Under the pieces are notes generated by a model. That model was not told the origin of the DNA. It saw only the letters and a list, made by a program, of their open reading frames with translations, and made no database searches. Both the position numbers and the translations under genes were made by a program. A stretch of DNA of 64,000 nucleotides from Sinorhizobium sojae CCBAU 05684 (GTDB lineage Bacteria; Pseudomonadota; Alphaproteobacteria; Rhizobiales; Rhizobiaceae). Positions 54,145 through 63,038 of the stretch are shown piece after piece; the stretch's first letter is position 1, and every line of letters begins with the position of its first letter. Where the stretch lies: assembly GCF_002288525.1 (NCBI RefSeq), contig NZ_CP023068.1, positions 1,302,001-1,366,000 on the forward strand. Reading direction: 5' to 3'.

Positions 54145-56091
54145 ATGCTCGACGCAGCACTTCTTGCGCTAGGCCACGTCTTTACCGGCCACCATATCGC
54201 GTTTCTGGTGGTCGGCGTCCTTATCGGCCTAATCGTCGGTATCTTGCCCGGACTTGGCGGGATCGCCGGCATGTCGATCCTCTTGCCATTTCTCTACGGC
54301 ATGGACCCGACCTCTGCGCTCGGCATGCTGATCGGCATGGTTGCGGTGATCCCGACGGGGGACACCTTCACCTCGGTGATGATGGGGATACCGGGGTCGA
54401 GCGCGAGCCAGGCGACGGTACTCGACGGGTTTCCGCTTGCCAAGAAGGGCGAGGCGGCGCGAGCGCTTTCGGCGGCCTTCGCAAGCTCCCTCCTCGGCGG
54501 TGTGATCGGGGCGCTGGTGCTGTCCGTCGCCATCGTCATGGCGCGTCCCCTCGTTCTGTCGTTCTCCTCGGCAGAGCTTTTCATGCTGACGCTCTTCGGT
54601 CTTTCCATGGTGGCGGTCCTGTCGGGCCGCAGCCTCGCCAAGGGGATGGCGGCCGCGGGCCTCGGGCTGATCATCGGCATCGTCGGAACCGCGCCTGCGA
54701 CCGGCGAGCCGCGCATGACGCTCGGCATCGACTACCTTTACGACGGCATTCCCCTTGTCGTCGTGGCGATGGGGCTCTTCGCCATCCCGGAAATCATCGA
54801 CCTCCTGAAACGCGGCGCCGCCATTTCCGAGACCACGGGCCTCGGCGGCGGCTGGGGCAAGGGCCTTCGCGACGTGTTGCGCCACCCCTGGCTCGTCACC
54901 CGTTGCGCGGGGCTGGGCTGTGTCATCGGCGCGCTGCCGGGTCTGGGAGGAGCGGTCGTCGACTGGATCGCTTATAGCCATGCCGTGCAGACCAGCCGCG
55001 ACAGGTCGCAGTTCGGTAAGGGCGACATCCGCGGCGTGATCGCGCCGGAATCGGCCAACAATGCCTGCCAGGGCGGGGCGCTGGTGCCGACGCTGCTGTT
55101 CGGCGTGCCGGGCTCGGGGTCCATGGCGGTGTTCTTGGGCGGGATGGTGCTGCTGGGCATCCAGCCCGGCATTACGCTGGTCGAGACGCGGCTCGACCTC
55201 ACCTATACGATCATCTGGTCGCTCGCCCTCGCCAACATCGTCGGCGCCGGGCTGTGCGTCCTTCTGGCCCGCTACGTCGCGCGGCTGACGCAGATCCCCT
55301 TTGTCTATCTTGCGCCGTTCATGATCATGATCACTATGTTCGCCGCCTATCAGGCGACCCGGTCGATCGCCGATCTGGTCGCGCTCATCGTCATGGGTGC
55401 GGTCGGGCTCTACATGCGTCGCTTCGGCTGGCCGCGCCCGGCGCTGCTGATCGGCTTCGTTCTGGCGCCGGGGGCGGAAAACTATCTCTATCAAGCCGTC
55501 CAATTCTATGACTGGGGCTGGATCTGGCGGCCGGGCGTTCTGATCATCGCAGGCATCACTGCGGCCTCGGTCGTGCTCGGGCTGCGGTACGGCTCGGAGA
55601 TTTCGAGCGAGGGGCACACTGACCCGGCCGCCGCTGCAACGCGTCCCCGCCAGTTCGCCTTCGCCGCGCTGTTCCTTTCGGCCGCCGTTGCCTGCATAGC
55701 AACGGCGCTTGGCCTCAGCTTCCTGGGCCAGGTCTTCCCGCTCACGGTCGGGCTTCTGGCAGCCGGGGGCGCGCTCTGGGTCCTGACTCATCTCTACGGA
55801 TCGCATGCATCGGCGGTCCACGACGACGACGCGGCCCTCGCCCTCGAGGGGCGCTGGTCCGGGCGGGAGCTCTACCTCAGCGTCTTCATCGGCGTGGTCC
55901 TGGGCATCTGGATGATCGGGTTCCTCGGCGCTATGGCGCTCTTCCTTCCGGCCTTCCTGATCATCGCCGGAAAGGCTTCGCCGATTCGGGCCGCGATCCT
56001 CACCGCCTCGGCGCTGGCGTTCATCTACAGCATCACCACTGCCATGTCCCTCCGCCTGCCCGAAGGCCTGATCGTGACCGCCTTCGGCTGA
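54145..56091 (+). CDS. Fused TctA-TctB tripartite tricarboxylate transporter permease
   Basis: A 648-residue membrane protein. The first about 500 residues are a complete TctA (LPGLGGIAGMSILLPFLYGMDPTSAL, then GDTFTSVMMGIPGSSASQATVLDG; second half GVIAPESANNACQGGALVPTLLFGVPGSGSMAV). The last about 130 residues, after a polar linker near residue 495, have four hydrophobic segments (FAFAALFLSAAVACIATAL ... LYLSVFIGVVLGIWMIGFLGAMALF) like TctB. TctA and TctB are normally separate proteins with tctB first, so this is a reversed-order fusion. GGGAGGA lies before the ATG. Confidence 0.9.
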   Translation: MLDAALLALGHVFTGHHIAFLVVGVLIGLIVGILPGLGGIAGMSILLPFLYGMDPTSALGMLIGMVAVIPTGDTFTSVMMGIPGSSASQATVLDGFPLAKKGEAARALSAAFASSLLGGVIGALVLSVAIVMARPLVLSFSSAELFMLTLFGLSMVAVLSGRSLAKGMAAAGLGLIIGIVGTAPATGEPRMTLGIDYLYDGIPLVVVAMGLFAIPEIIDLLKRGAAISETTGLGGGWGKGLRDVLRHPWLVTRCAGLGCVIGALPGLGGAVVDWIAYSHAVQTSRDRSQFGKGDIRGVIAPESANNACQGGALVPTLLFGVPGSGSMAVFLGGMVLLGIQPGITLVETRLDLTYTIIWSLALANIVGAGLCVLLARYVARLTQIPFVYLAPFMIMITMFAAYQATRSIADLVALIVMGAVGLYMRRFGWPRPALLIGFVLAPGAENYLYQAVQFYDWGWIWRPGVLIIAGITAASVVLGLRYGSEISSEGHTDPAAAATRPRQFAFAALFLSAAVACIATALGLSFLGQVFPLTVGLLAAGGALWVLTHLYGSHASAVHDDDAALALEGRWSGRELYLSVFIGVVLGIWMIGFLGAMALFLPAFLIIAGKASPIRAAILTASALAFIYSITTAMSLRLPEGLIVTAFG

Positions 56092-56448
56092 ACCGCCTGA
56101 AAAGAGAAAAGCCGAGAACCTCAACGAACTTGTGCACGGGGCGCGTCTGCTCGATCGTGCAGGACTCCTGGTCTCGCGGTTGTGTGCGGCGTAGGGGAGG
56201 TCTGCTTTGGCTGGTCTATTGCCCAGAAGCGGACCCTCTCCTTCCGGCCCCACTCACGACGTTCGACGTGGTGTCCCCAAGCGTCCGAAAGTCCGCGTTT
56301 CGGCCATTCGGCTAAGCGCAGCAGACGACCGGTCACCACCCATTGTTGTCATTGGCGTCCGGAGCACAAATGGCCTGATTGAGCTCCCTTTCAAGACGTT
56401 GGCAGCAGCGTGTCTGCAGGACTCTGCGGCGGCTGACCGCGATTCATG
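56092..56448. other. Intergenic stretch with a possible gene remnant
   Basis: No complete gene. The plus-strand frame ending at 56449 (LIELPFKTLAAACLQDSAAADRDS) stops directly at the following hairpin, as real genes do, but no family or start is recognised. Confidence 0.4.
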
Positions 56449-56478
56449 AGAGAGGCGGCTTCGAGCCGCCTCTCTTTT
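56449..56478 (+). terminator. Rho-independent terminator
   Basis: AGAGAGGCGGCT, loop TCG, AGCCGCCTCTCT, then TTT: a 12-bp perfect stem with a short T run on the plus strand. It would end transcription of the tautomerase/TTT operon and protect the convergent ribB gene from read-through. Confidence 0.8.
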
Positions 56479-56520
56479 CGTTCGAAATGTCGATCAGCGA
56501 TAAGTTGTTGGTCAGGGTAG

Positions 56521-57138
56521 TCACGCGGCCTTTTCAAGGCTCACGTAGCTGATCAGGTCTTCGATGGTCACGAGCAGCAGATTGTGCTTCTCCGCGAACC
56601 GGACCAGATCGGGCAAACGCGACATTGTACCGTCGTCATTTGCGACCTCACAGATGACACCAGAAGGCTTCAATCCCGCAAGTCGTGCAAGTTCTACAGC
56701 CGCCTCGGTGTGCCCAGGACGCGCGACAACACCCCTAGGGTGAGCACGCAGCGGAAAAATATGTCCTGGACGCGCGAAGTCTTCAGGACGGGATTTTTCG
56801 TTCAGGAGAGCTTGAACGGTGGCAGCGCGGTCGGCTGCGGAGATGCCAGTCGTTGTGCCGGGGATGTAATCGACCGAAACCGTAAAAGCAGTCTTCAACG
56901 AGTCTGTGTTGTTGCCGACCATCAGAGGGATGTCCAAAGCATCCAACTGTTCACCCTCCATGGCCACACAGACAAGTCCACGAGCGTGGTTCATCATGAA
57001 GGCGATATGCTGGGGTGTGACGGCCTGCGAAGCAACAACGATGTCGCCTTCGTTCTCGCGATCCTGATCATCAACCACGACGACCATTTCACCTCGGGCG
57101 ATTGCCTGAACTGCATCTTCAATTTTCGCAAAGGTCAT
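56521..57138 (-). CDS. ribB: 3,4-dihydroxy-2-butanone 4-phosphate synthase
   Basis: Makes the four-carbon riboflavin precursor from ribulose 5-phosphate. 205 residues, single-domain (no fused GTP cyclohydrolase II). Key motifs: VVVVDDQDRENEGD (acidic metal site), ARGLVCVAM, RPGHIFPLRAHPRGVVARPGHTEAAVELARLAG (catalytic His and ligand residues) and GVICEVANDDGTM. A FMN riboswitch sits 120-255 bp upstream, so expression should fall when FMN is plentiful. The long upstream frame overlapping the riboswitch is rejected in favour of MTFAKIEDA at 57138. Confidence 0.93.
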   Translation of the reverse strand: MTFAKIEDAVQAIARGEMVVVVDDQDRENEGDIVVASQAVTPQHIAFMMNHARGLVCVAMEGEQLDALDIPLMVGNNTDSLKTAFTVSVDYIPGTTTGISAADRAATVQALLNEKSRPEDFARPGHIFPLRAHPRGVVARPGHTEAAVELARLAGLKPSGVICEVANDDGTMSRLPDLVRFAEKHNLLLVTIEDLISYVSLEKAA

Positions 57139-57257
57139 TCTTCTGCCTTTCAAGGGTATGCCGCTTTCGAGGCACTGGTCAGCGCATTCGGAAATGCGCG
57201 CAATTTTCCCTTGGGCGAACAAGTGACATTGCCCCATAGCGGGGCACGAGCCACGTT

Positions 57258-57394
57258 GTCCTCTTCCATCCGGACTATACCGTCGGCCCCGGCATCTCAC
57301 CGGGTCTGCTGACCTTTCGTCTGGCGACGAAAGCGCTCGCGGGCTCCAGGAAACTTCCTGATACCGCCGGTGGGGAATTTCGCCCCGCCCTGAG
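57258..57394 (-). promoter_or_regulatory. FMN riboswitch (RFN element)
   Basis: On the minus strand the conserved RFN segments occur in order: CAGGGCGGGGCGAAATTCCC at the start, CACCGGCGGT, AGCCCGCGAGCG, GGTCAGCAGACCCGGTGAG, GCCGGGGCCGACGGTATAGT and CCGGATGGAAGAGGAC at the end. It lies 120 bp before ribB, its usual target. A segment pairing near the ribB start (GCGCGCATTTCC / GGAAATGCGCGC region around 57195) may form the expression platform. Confidence 0.93.
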
Positions 57395-57499
57395 AACAAG
57401 TCGAAAATAAGCGCGACGCGCATAGAATTTCAAGAATGAATCCGCCAACAAGTATCCAGAATGCGCAAAAGCATCCCGGATAGGTCGACAACTCACGGA

Positions 57500-57610
57500 G
57501 CAGTCCGCGTCGACATTTATGGTCTGACCGGTGATGTAGGCGGAGTTCATTTGCTCGGCGGAAATCGAAACCATTGCGTCGATCTCGCCCGCCTATCCCG
57601 GATGCCGATA
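57500..57610 (-). pseudogene. C-terminal remnant of a short-chain dehydrogenase
   Basis: The minus strand encodes GEIDAMVSISAEQMNSAYIT followed by GQTINVDAD, the normal end of an SDR protein (ITGQTINVDGG). The rest of the gene is absent; the transaldolase gene ends just upstream on the same strand. Probably left by a deletion between pathway genes. Confidence 0.6.
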
Positions 57611-57616
57611 GATGGC

Positions 57617-58270
57617 TTACACAATCGACTGCCCGGTGGCGGTCCAGTCCTTTGTGAACTGCTCAAGGCCCTTGTCCGTCAGTACGTGGTTCGCGAGGCC
57701 CTTAATGACGGTGGCAGGAATCGTCGCAATGTCAGCGCCCGCCAAGGCAGCGTCCTTGACGTGGTTGGCAGATCGGATCGATGCAGCGAGGATCTTCGTC
57801 TCGAAATCGTAGTTGTCGTAAATCTGGCGAATGTCGCGGATCAGTTCCATTCCGTCGATGTTGATGTCATCGAGGCGGCCGACGAACGGCGAGATGTAGG
57901 TAGCTCCCGCCTTGGCAGCCAGGAGCGCCTGGTTTGCCGAGAAGCAGAGCGTAACGTTGGTACGGATGCCCGTCTGGAAGAAGTGCCTGCACGCCTTTAG
58001 ACCATCGAGGGTCAGCGGAAGCTTGATCACGACGTTTGCGCCGATTTTGGCAAGCAGCTCACCTTCCTTGATCATGCCCTCAGACTGCGTCGAAGCGACC
58101 TCCGCAGAAACAGGTCCGTCGATGATCGAGCAAATTTCGGCAATGACTTCCTTGAACTCCCGGCCAGACTTGGCGATCAGAGTAGGATTGGTCGTCACCC
58201 CGTCCAGAAGTCCGTAGTCATTCAACTCCTTGATCTCGGCAACAACGGCGGTGTCTACGAAAAACTGCAC
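57617..58270 (-). CDS. Transaldolase (TalC/FSA-like short form)
   Basis: A 217-residue class I aldolase-fold enzyme of the pentose phosphate pathway. The Schiff-base Lys is in [25 protein letters not shown] and [32 protein letters not shown] are conserved. Phe in SPFVGR (Tyr in fructose-6-phosphate aldolase) favours transaldolase activity. The start is GTG 58270 with AAGGAG upstream. It belongs with the transketolase and ABC genes to a pentose/polyol module. Confidence 0.92.
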   Translation of the reverse strand: MQFFVDTAVVAEIKELNDYGLLDGVTTNPTLIAKSGREFKEVIAEICSIIDGPVSAEVASTQSEGMIKEGELLAKIGANVVIKLPLTLDGLKACRHFFQTGIRTNVTLCFSANQALLAAKAGATYISPFVGRLDDINIDGMELIRDIRQIYDNYDFETKILAASIRSANHVKDAALAGADIATIPATVIKGLANHVLTDKGLEQFTKDWTATGQSIV

Positions 58271-58465
58271 TGGATAGTCTCCTTGCTGGCCATAACGGCC
58301 TTTGCTCTCGTGATGATGGCATAGCGGTACGCGGTACCGAACCGTCGAGCTTGCGCTCGACGACCGCGAGGTTTGGTTCGCATCTCGGTCGTATTGGGTC
58401 TCCCCGACGGAAATGATGGCCATTCATTTAGCAGTTTCCCGCAACCAGCTTCCTGCGCATTGGGA

Positions 58466-59254
58466 TCACCAGCAGCAGAAGCCGCCGTCGACCAGCAGAT
58501 CAACACCGGTGACGAAGCTTGCAGCGTTCGAGAGCAGAAATATTGCTGGTCCAACCATTTCATCGACCGTCGCCATGCGCTGCATCGGCGTCTGCTCCTC
58601 GAACAGCTTGGTCTGGTGCACCATTTCCGGTCGGGTGTTCATCGGCGTGGCCGTATAGCCGGGACTGATCGTGTTGACACGGATGCCGCGCCCGACCCAT
58701 TCCATCGCCATCGACTTCGTCAGGTGGATCACGCCGGCCTTTGAGGCGTTATAATGGCACTGGCTGAGACCACGATTGACGATCACGCCGGACATCGAGG
58801 CGATATTGACGATCGACCCGCGGCCGTTCTTAAGCATGGCGCGCGCCTCCGCCTGGCAGGAGAGGAAAACGCCCTTCAGATTAATGTCCATCATCGTCTG
58901 GAATTGGCTTTCCTCCATCTCCTCCGCCGGGTTGGCATTGGCGATGCCGGCCGCGTTAACGGCGAGGCTGAGCGGCCCAAGTTCCGCCTCGGTGCGGGCG
59001 ACCGCTTCGTTGAGTGCCGTGCCACTGGTCACGTCCGCGGCGATCTGGATGCTGCGCCGTCCTGTCTTCGCGATGAAATCGGCGGTCGTCGCGAGGCCAC
59101 CGTCGGTACGACGGTCGAGCAACGCGACGTCCGATCCGCATTGTGCGAGGCCCATGGCGATGCGCTGGCCGATGCCGCTGCCGGCACCGGTCACCAAGGC
59201 GACATTTCCGAAAAGATCGAACAATTTCGGCGCGTTGAGAGTAATTTCAGACAT
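58466..59254 (-). CDS. Short-chain dehydrogenase/reductase, polyol (sorbitol/arabitol) type
   Basis: A 262-residue SDR. TGAGSGIGQRIA is the nucleotide loop, NAAGIAN the structural motif, Ser in NIASMSG and Tyr/Lys in CHYNASKAG the catalytic set, and GGFCCW the C-terminus. Asp in VALLDRR at the end of beta-2 favours NAD(H). By its operon position after the ABC ATPase gene it probably oxidises an imported polyol to a ketose. Confidence 0.92.
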   Translation of the reverse strand: MSEITLNAPKLFDLFGNVALVTGAGSGIGQRIAMGLAQCGSDVALLDRRTDGGLATTADFIAKTGRRSIQIAADVTSGTALNEAVARTEAELGPLSLAVNAAGIANANPAEEMEESQFQTMMDINLKGVFLSCQAEARAMLKNGRGSIVNIASMSGVIVNRGLSQCHYNASKAGVIHLTKSMAMEWVGRGIRVNTISPGYTATPMNTRPEMVHQTKLFEEQTPMQRMATVDEMVGPAIFLLSNAASFVTGVDLLVDGGFCCW

Positions 59255-59269
59255 AACATTCTTCCCTGT

Positions 59270-60757
59270 TCAGATCGTCGCCAGTTCCATGACCGAGACG
59301 TCGTTTGCATCCTCGCGGTTCAGGACGCCCGCCTGCTTTCCCTTGGCCATGACCATGATACGGCTGGACACACCGAGTATCTCCTCTAGGTCCGAACTGA
59401 CCACGATCACGGCGACACCCTGCCGGGCGAGGTCCATGATGAGGTCGTAGATCGACGAGCGGGCGCCCACATCGATGCCGCGCGTCGGCTCGTCCAGCAC
59501 GACGACCTGCGGCTTGCGGGCCAGCCACTTGGCAAGCACTACCTTCTGCTGGTTGCCCCCGGAGAGCTCGCTCGCATTCTGCCCGCCGCGGCCCTTGACG
59601 CCGAACCTTCTGATATAGCCCTCGGCGAACTGTTGGATGCGGCGGGAGGAGAGCCAGCCGCTGGGGGCGATCTCGCCGAGATTGGCGTAGCCGATATTCT
59701 CGGCAATCGAATGATCGAGCACCACTCCCTGAAGCTTGCGGTCCTCCGGCACGAGAACGATGCCATTGCGGATCGCGTCGATGGGGGAGCGAGGCGTAAT
59801 GGCCTTGCCGCGCAGGAGCACTTCCCCGCCGGAAATGGCGTCGGCGCCGGTGATGGCGCGCACCAATTCGGTGCGACCGGCGCCCATGAGGCCGGCAATG
59901 CCGAAGACTTCGCCCTTGCGTACGAAAAAATTGATGTCGCGGAAAGCCTTGGAGGGCGAGGAAAGGCTCCGCACCTCCAGTGTCACCTCATCCGTGGGTG
60001 TCGGAAGCGCCGGGAACATGCGCTCCAGGGAGCGACCGACCATCGCCTCGACGATGGTGCGGATCGGCACATCGCCGCTGTCGAACTCCTGCACCTTAGC
60101 GCCGTCACGCATGACGACAATGCGGTCAGCAATCTGGCGGATTTCCTCGAGTCGGTGTGAAATGTAGATGATGCCGACCCCTTCCGCCCTCAGCCGTTCG
60201 ATCTGCTGGAAGAGAAGGTGAGTCTCCTCGCCACCGAGCGCAGCGGTCGGTTCGTCGAGGATGAGGAGGCGCGCATTGAGCGTCAGCGCCTTGGCGATTT
60301 CGATGAGCTGCTGCTTGCCGGTCGAAAGCCCTTCGACGAGCCGATCAGGCGAGATGTCGAGGCCGAGCCGGTGAAGGCCGCTGCGTGCCCGATCTTCCAT
60401 CGCCTTGCGGTCGATCCGGCCCACCTTCATCGGGTAGCGGCCGACAAACACGTTCTCCGCTATGGAGAGCTTCGGAAGCAGTTTCAGTTCCTGATGGATC
60501 ATGCCCACTCCCTCGTCCATGGCGGCGCGGGGATCGGCGGGGGTGTAACTTTTGCCGAGCCAGGTCATTTCTCCGGCCGAGGGCTGTACGGCGCCGGAAA
60601 TGATATTCGACAGGGTCGATTTTCCGGCACCGTTTTCACCGAGCAGCGCCACGACTTCTCCCGGATAGATGTCGAGATCGACACCGTGAAGAACCTTGAT
60701 CGGGCCGTAGGACTTCTGGATTCCACGGAGCGACAGGATGGGAGAGCGGGTCGTCAT
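59270..60757 (-). CDS. Sugar ABC transporter ATP-binding protein (double cassette, RbsA-type)
   Basis: A 495-residue ATPase with two cassettes. The first has Walker A GENGAGKST, signature LSTGKQQL and Walker B LLILDEPTAAL. The second has a degenerate Walker A (GLMGAGRTEL) with signature LSGGNQQKVVLAKW and VVLDEPTRGID, as in all RbsA-type proteins. It drives the single permease at 61852. Confidence 0.94.
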   Translation of the reverse strand: MTTRSPILSLRGIQKSYGPIKVLHGVDLDIYPGEVVALLGENGAGKSTLSNIISGAVQPSAGEMTWLGKSYTPADPRAAMDEGVGMIHQELKLLPKLSIAENVFVGRYPMKVGRIDRKAMEDRARSGLHRLGLDISPDRLVEGLSTGKQQLIEIAKALTLNARLLILDEPTAALGGEETHLLFQQIERLRAEGVGIIYISHRLEEIRQIADRIVVMRDGAKVQEFDSGDVPIRTIVEAMVGRSLERMFPALPTPTDEVTLEVRSLSSPSKAFRDINFFVRKGEVFGIAGLMGAGRTELVRAITGADAISGGEVLLRGKAITPRSPIDAIRNGIVLVPEDRKLQGVVLDHSIAENIGYANLGEIAPSGWLSSRRIQQFAEGYIRRFGVKGRGGQNASELSGGNQQKVVLAKWLARKPQVVVLDEPTRGIDVGARSSIYDLIMDLARQGVAVIVVSSDLEEILGVSSRIMVMAKGKQAGVLNREDANDVSVMELATI

Positions 60758-60788
60758 GGCGCTGCTGCCTTTCGGGGCTGAATCCGGG

Positions 60789-61721
60789 TTACGGATGGCT
60801 CTTCACGAATTCCGGCGCGTTCTCACAGGTCGTCAGAACGGCGTTCGGCGTCTGGCGCTCCTCGACCTTCTGGCCGGCGGCGACGGCAAGCGCGGATTCG
60901 ACGGCGAGAACGCCCATCTTCTGCGTGCTCTGCGTCGCGGTGGCGATGAACGGACCCTTGCACTTGGCGAGATATTCGAGAGCCGAGACGTCGCCGTCAT
61001 AACCGCCGATGATTACCTTGTCAGAGAGGTTGGCGACGTCCACGGCTTTGGCCGCACCCATGGCGAGACCGTCGGCCTGGCCGAAGATGATCGTGATGTC
61101 CGGATTGGCCTGCAGCATATTCTGCGCGATCGAGAAGCCCTCGTCTGCCGACCACATGTTGCTCCACTGCTGGGCTACAAGCTCGACGCCTTTGTTCTCG
61201 TCGATTGCGCGCTTGCAGCCGGTGAAGCGGTCGACTTCCGGCGTCGTGCCCTTCTGGCCGTGGATGATCGCCATCTTGCCCGAGCCGCCGGCCTTCTCGA
61301 TGATGTACTTGCAGACGGCGTAGGCGGATTCGACGCTTTCGCCGGCAATGAAGGTATCACCCGGCGCGCCTTCCGGAACGCGGTCGACGTTGATCACCGG
61401 AATGCCAGCCTCGCGGGCAAGGCGGGTCGGCACGGCAGCGGCAGCGGCACCGGCCGGGATGTAGATGAACGCGTCGATGTCCTGGGTCATCAGGTCCTGC
61501 ACCTGGCTGACCTGGGTGTTCGTGTCGTTCTTCGCGTCGACGACGACCACATCAATGCCCTTGTCCTTGGCGTGCTTTTCGACGCCGAGCTTGATCTGGT
61601 TGAAGAAGTCAGCCTGGAGGTTCGGAACGGCAAGGCCGATCGTTTTTACCTCCGCAGCGGCGGCTGGAGACGCAAGCACCACAGCCGTGGTTGCTGCCAT
61701 CAGTAATTTGGACAACTTCAT
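60789..61721 (-). CDS. Sugar ABC transporter substrate-binding protein (RbsB-type)
   Basis: A 310-residue periplasmic receptor with a signal peptide (cleavage near AAA-AE at residue 23). VKTIGLAVPNLQADFFNQIKLG, VDAKNDTNTQVSQVQDLMTQ, IPVINVDRVPEG and IHGQKGTTPEVDR are ribose-type features. A GGAGGAG site supports ATG 61721. The ligand is a pentose or pentitol by context. Confidence 0.93.
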   Translation of the reverse strand: MKLSKLLMAATTAVVLASPAAAAEVKTIGLAVPNLQADFFNQIKLGVEKHAKDKGIDVVVVDAKNDTNTQVSQVQDLMTQDIDAFIYIPAGAAAAAVPTRLAREAGIPVINVDRVPEGAPGDTFIAGESVESAYAVCKYIIEKAGGSGKMAIIHGQKGTTPEVDRFTGCKRAIDENKGVELVAQQWSNMWSADEGFSIAQNMLQANPDITIIFGQADGLAMGAAKAVDVANLSDKVIIGGYDGDVSALEYLAKCKGPFIATATQSTQKMGVLAVESALAVAAGQKVEERQTPNAVLTTCENAPEFVKSHP

Positions 61722-61851
61722 AGTTTCTCCTCCGAGTTGTTTGGTGGCTTCCTGTCCTGGCAGAGGGGACCACCTACCCTTTTTGTCGGCCCGCACCATT
61801 GCTGACCGTTTTCGATGCCCAGCCGCATGCGCGCAGGCGGGGCGAGTATCG

Positions 61852-62826
61852 CTACTTCCGTTTGCGGTAGGTCTCGGCGGTCACGGCGAGGACGATGACG
61901 CCACCGATAATGACTTGCTGCATGAACGGGGAAACGCTGAGTAGGTTGAGACCATTGCGCAAAACGCCGATGATCAGCACGCCGATGATGGTGCCGCCGA
62001 TGCCCCCAGTGCCGCCTGAGAGAGAGGTGCCACCGATGACAACCGCCGCGATGGCGTCGAGTTCATAGGAGACGCCCGAAGACGGTTGCACCGAGTCGAG
62101 TCGCGCCGCGAGCACCATGCCGGAAAGGCCGGCGAGCAAGCTCGACACGACATAGACGAGCACGGTTGCGCGGTTCACATTAATGCCCGCGAGTCGAGCA
62201 ACTTCGGCGTTGCCGCCGATCGCATAAAGCGAGCGCCCGCCATGGCGGTAGCGGAGATAGAGCAATCCGACGATAAAGACCACCAGCATCACGGCTACGG
62301 TCAGCGTCAGAAAGCCGCCAAAACGAACGATCGCCATTGTATTAAACCAGGCGGGAAAGCCGATGAGCTGCTGTCCGTCGGTGATCATGTTTGCAAGGCC
62401 GCGCGCAATCGACATCATGGCGAGCGTCGCGATAAACGCCGGCACGTTGAAGCGCGTTATGAGCAGCCCCGCGACAAGGCCGTTAAGCGAGGCAACGAGC
62501 AGCGCGAGTGGGATGGCCAACCACATCGGCACGCCGGCCATGATGTTCAAATAGCCGAGGACCATCATCGCCAACGCCATGACGGAGCCGACCGCAAGAT
62601 CGATCCCGCCGATCAGGATGACCAGTGTCATGCCTACGGCCATGACGCCAAGCACCGTGATCTGATCGAGCACATTGAGGAAGTTCCGGACCGACAGGAA
62701 CTTGTCACTTGCGAAGGTCAGGAAGACGCACAGGACGATGAGACCAATCAAGGGCCCGGTTGCACCCCGCAGCGAGGGCAGCATCCTTCGGCCGACCACA
62801 TCGTGTGTTTTCGCTAGCGCCGCCAT
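61852..62826 (-). CDS. Sugar ABC transporter permease (RbsC-type)
   Basis: A 324-residue permease. MAVGMTLVILIGGIDLAVGSVMALAMM, NVPAFIATLAMMSIARGLA and ELDAIAAVVIGGTSLSGGTGGIGGTIIG are family signatures. AGAAGGAGGA lies just before the ATG at 62826; the longer frame from 62886 overlaps the promoter and is rejected. It is the first gene of the minus-strand operon. Confidence 0.93.
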   Translation of the reverse strand: MAALAKTHDVVGRRMLPSLRGATGPLIGLIVLCVFLTFASDKFLSVRNFLNVLDQITVLGVMAVGMTLVILIGGIDLAVGSVMALAMMVLGYLNIMAGVPMWLAIPLALLVASLNGLVAGLLITRFNVPAFIATLAMMSIARGLANMITDGQQLIGFPAWFNTMAIVRFGGFLTLTVAVMLVVFIVGLLYLRYRHGGRSLYAIGGNAEVARLAGINVNRATVLVYVVSSLLAGLSGMVLAARLDSVQPSSGVSYELDAIAAVVIGGTSLSGGTGGIGGTIIGVLIIGVLRNGLNLLSVSPFMQQVIIGGVIVLAVTAETYRKRK

Positions 62827-62872
62827 AAATCCTCCTTCTCCAGCTATCTGCAGGCTCCTCCCGCTGAGGCGA

Positions 62873-63027
62873 GCATAAATATTCACTCATGTGTTCAAAT
62901 TCATACATGAGCCTTAATCGGCGTGTCAACGGAGATTTGTTTGCGGAGGGAAATGGCTGCCGGCGGGGTTTGATGCTTGACAATGCCGCTCAATCTGCAA
63001 ACATATTTGATATCGCATAAATATTCA
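62873..63027. promoter_or_regulatory. Divergent control region with repeated GCATAAATATTCA and an inverted repeat
   Basis: GCATAAATATTCA occurs at 62873-62885 and again at 63015-63027. Next to the first copy is CTCATGT-N12-ACATGAG (62886-62911). The pieces lie in the 212-bp gap between the permease and transketolase genes, so one regulator probably controls both directions. The regulator gene is not next to them. Confidence 0.55.
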
Positions 63028-63038
63028 TGAGAGGTAAC

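Noticed and set aside
54229..56253. 674-codon minus-strand frame opposite the TctA-TctB gene
   Set aside because: Arg-, Asp- and His-rich composition typical of an antisense frame; the plus-strand membrane protein is clearly real.
57275..57574. 99-codon minus-strand frame overlapping the FMN riboswitch
   Set aside because: Only its first 25 codons resemble an SDR end; the rest runs through the conserved riboswitch and is not coding.
60738..61706. 322-codon plus-strand frame opposite the RbsB-type gene
   Set aside because: Antisense to a gene with signal peptide and ribosome site; no conserved motif.
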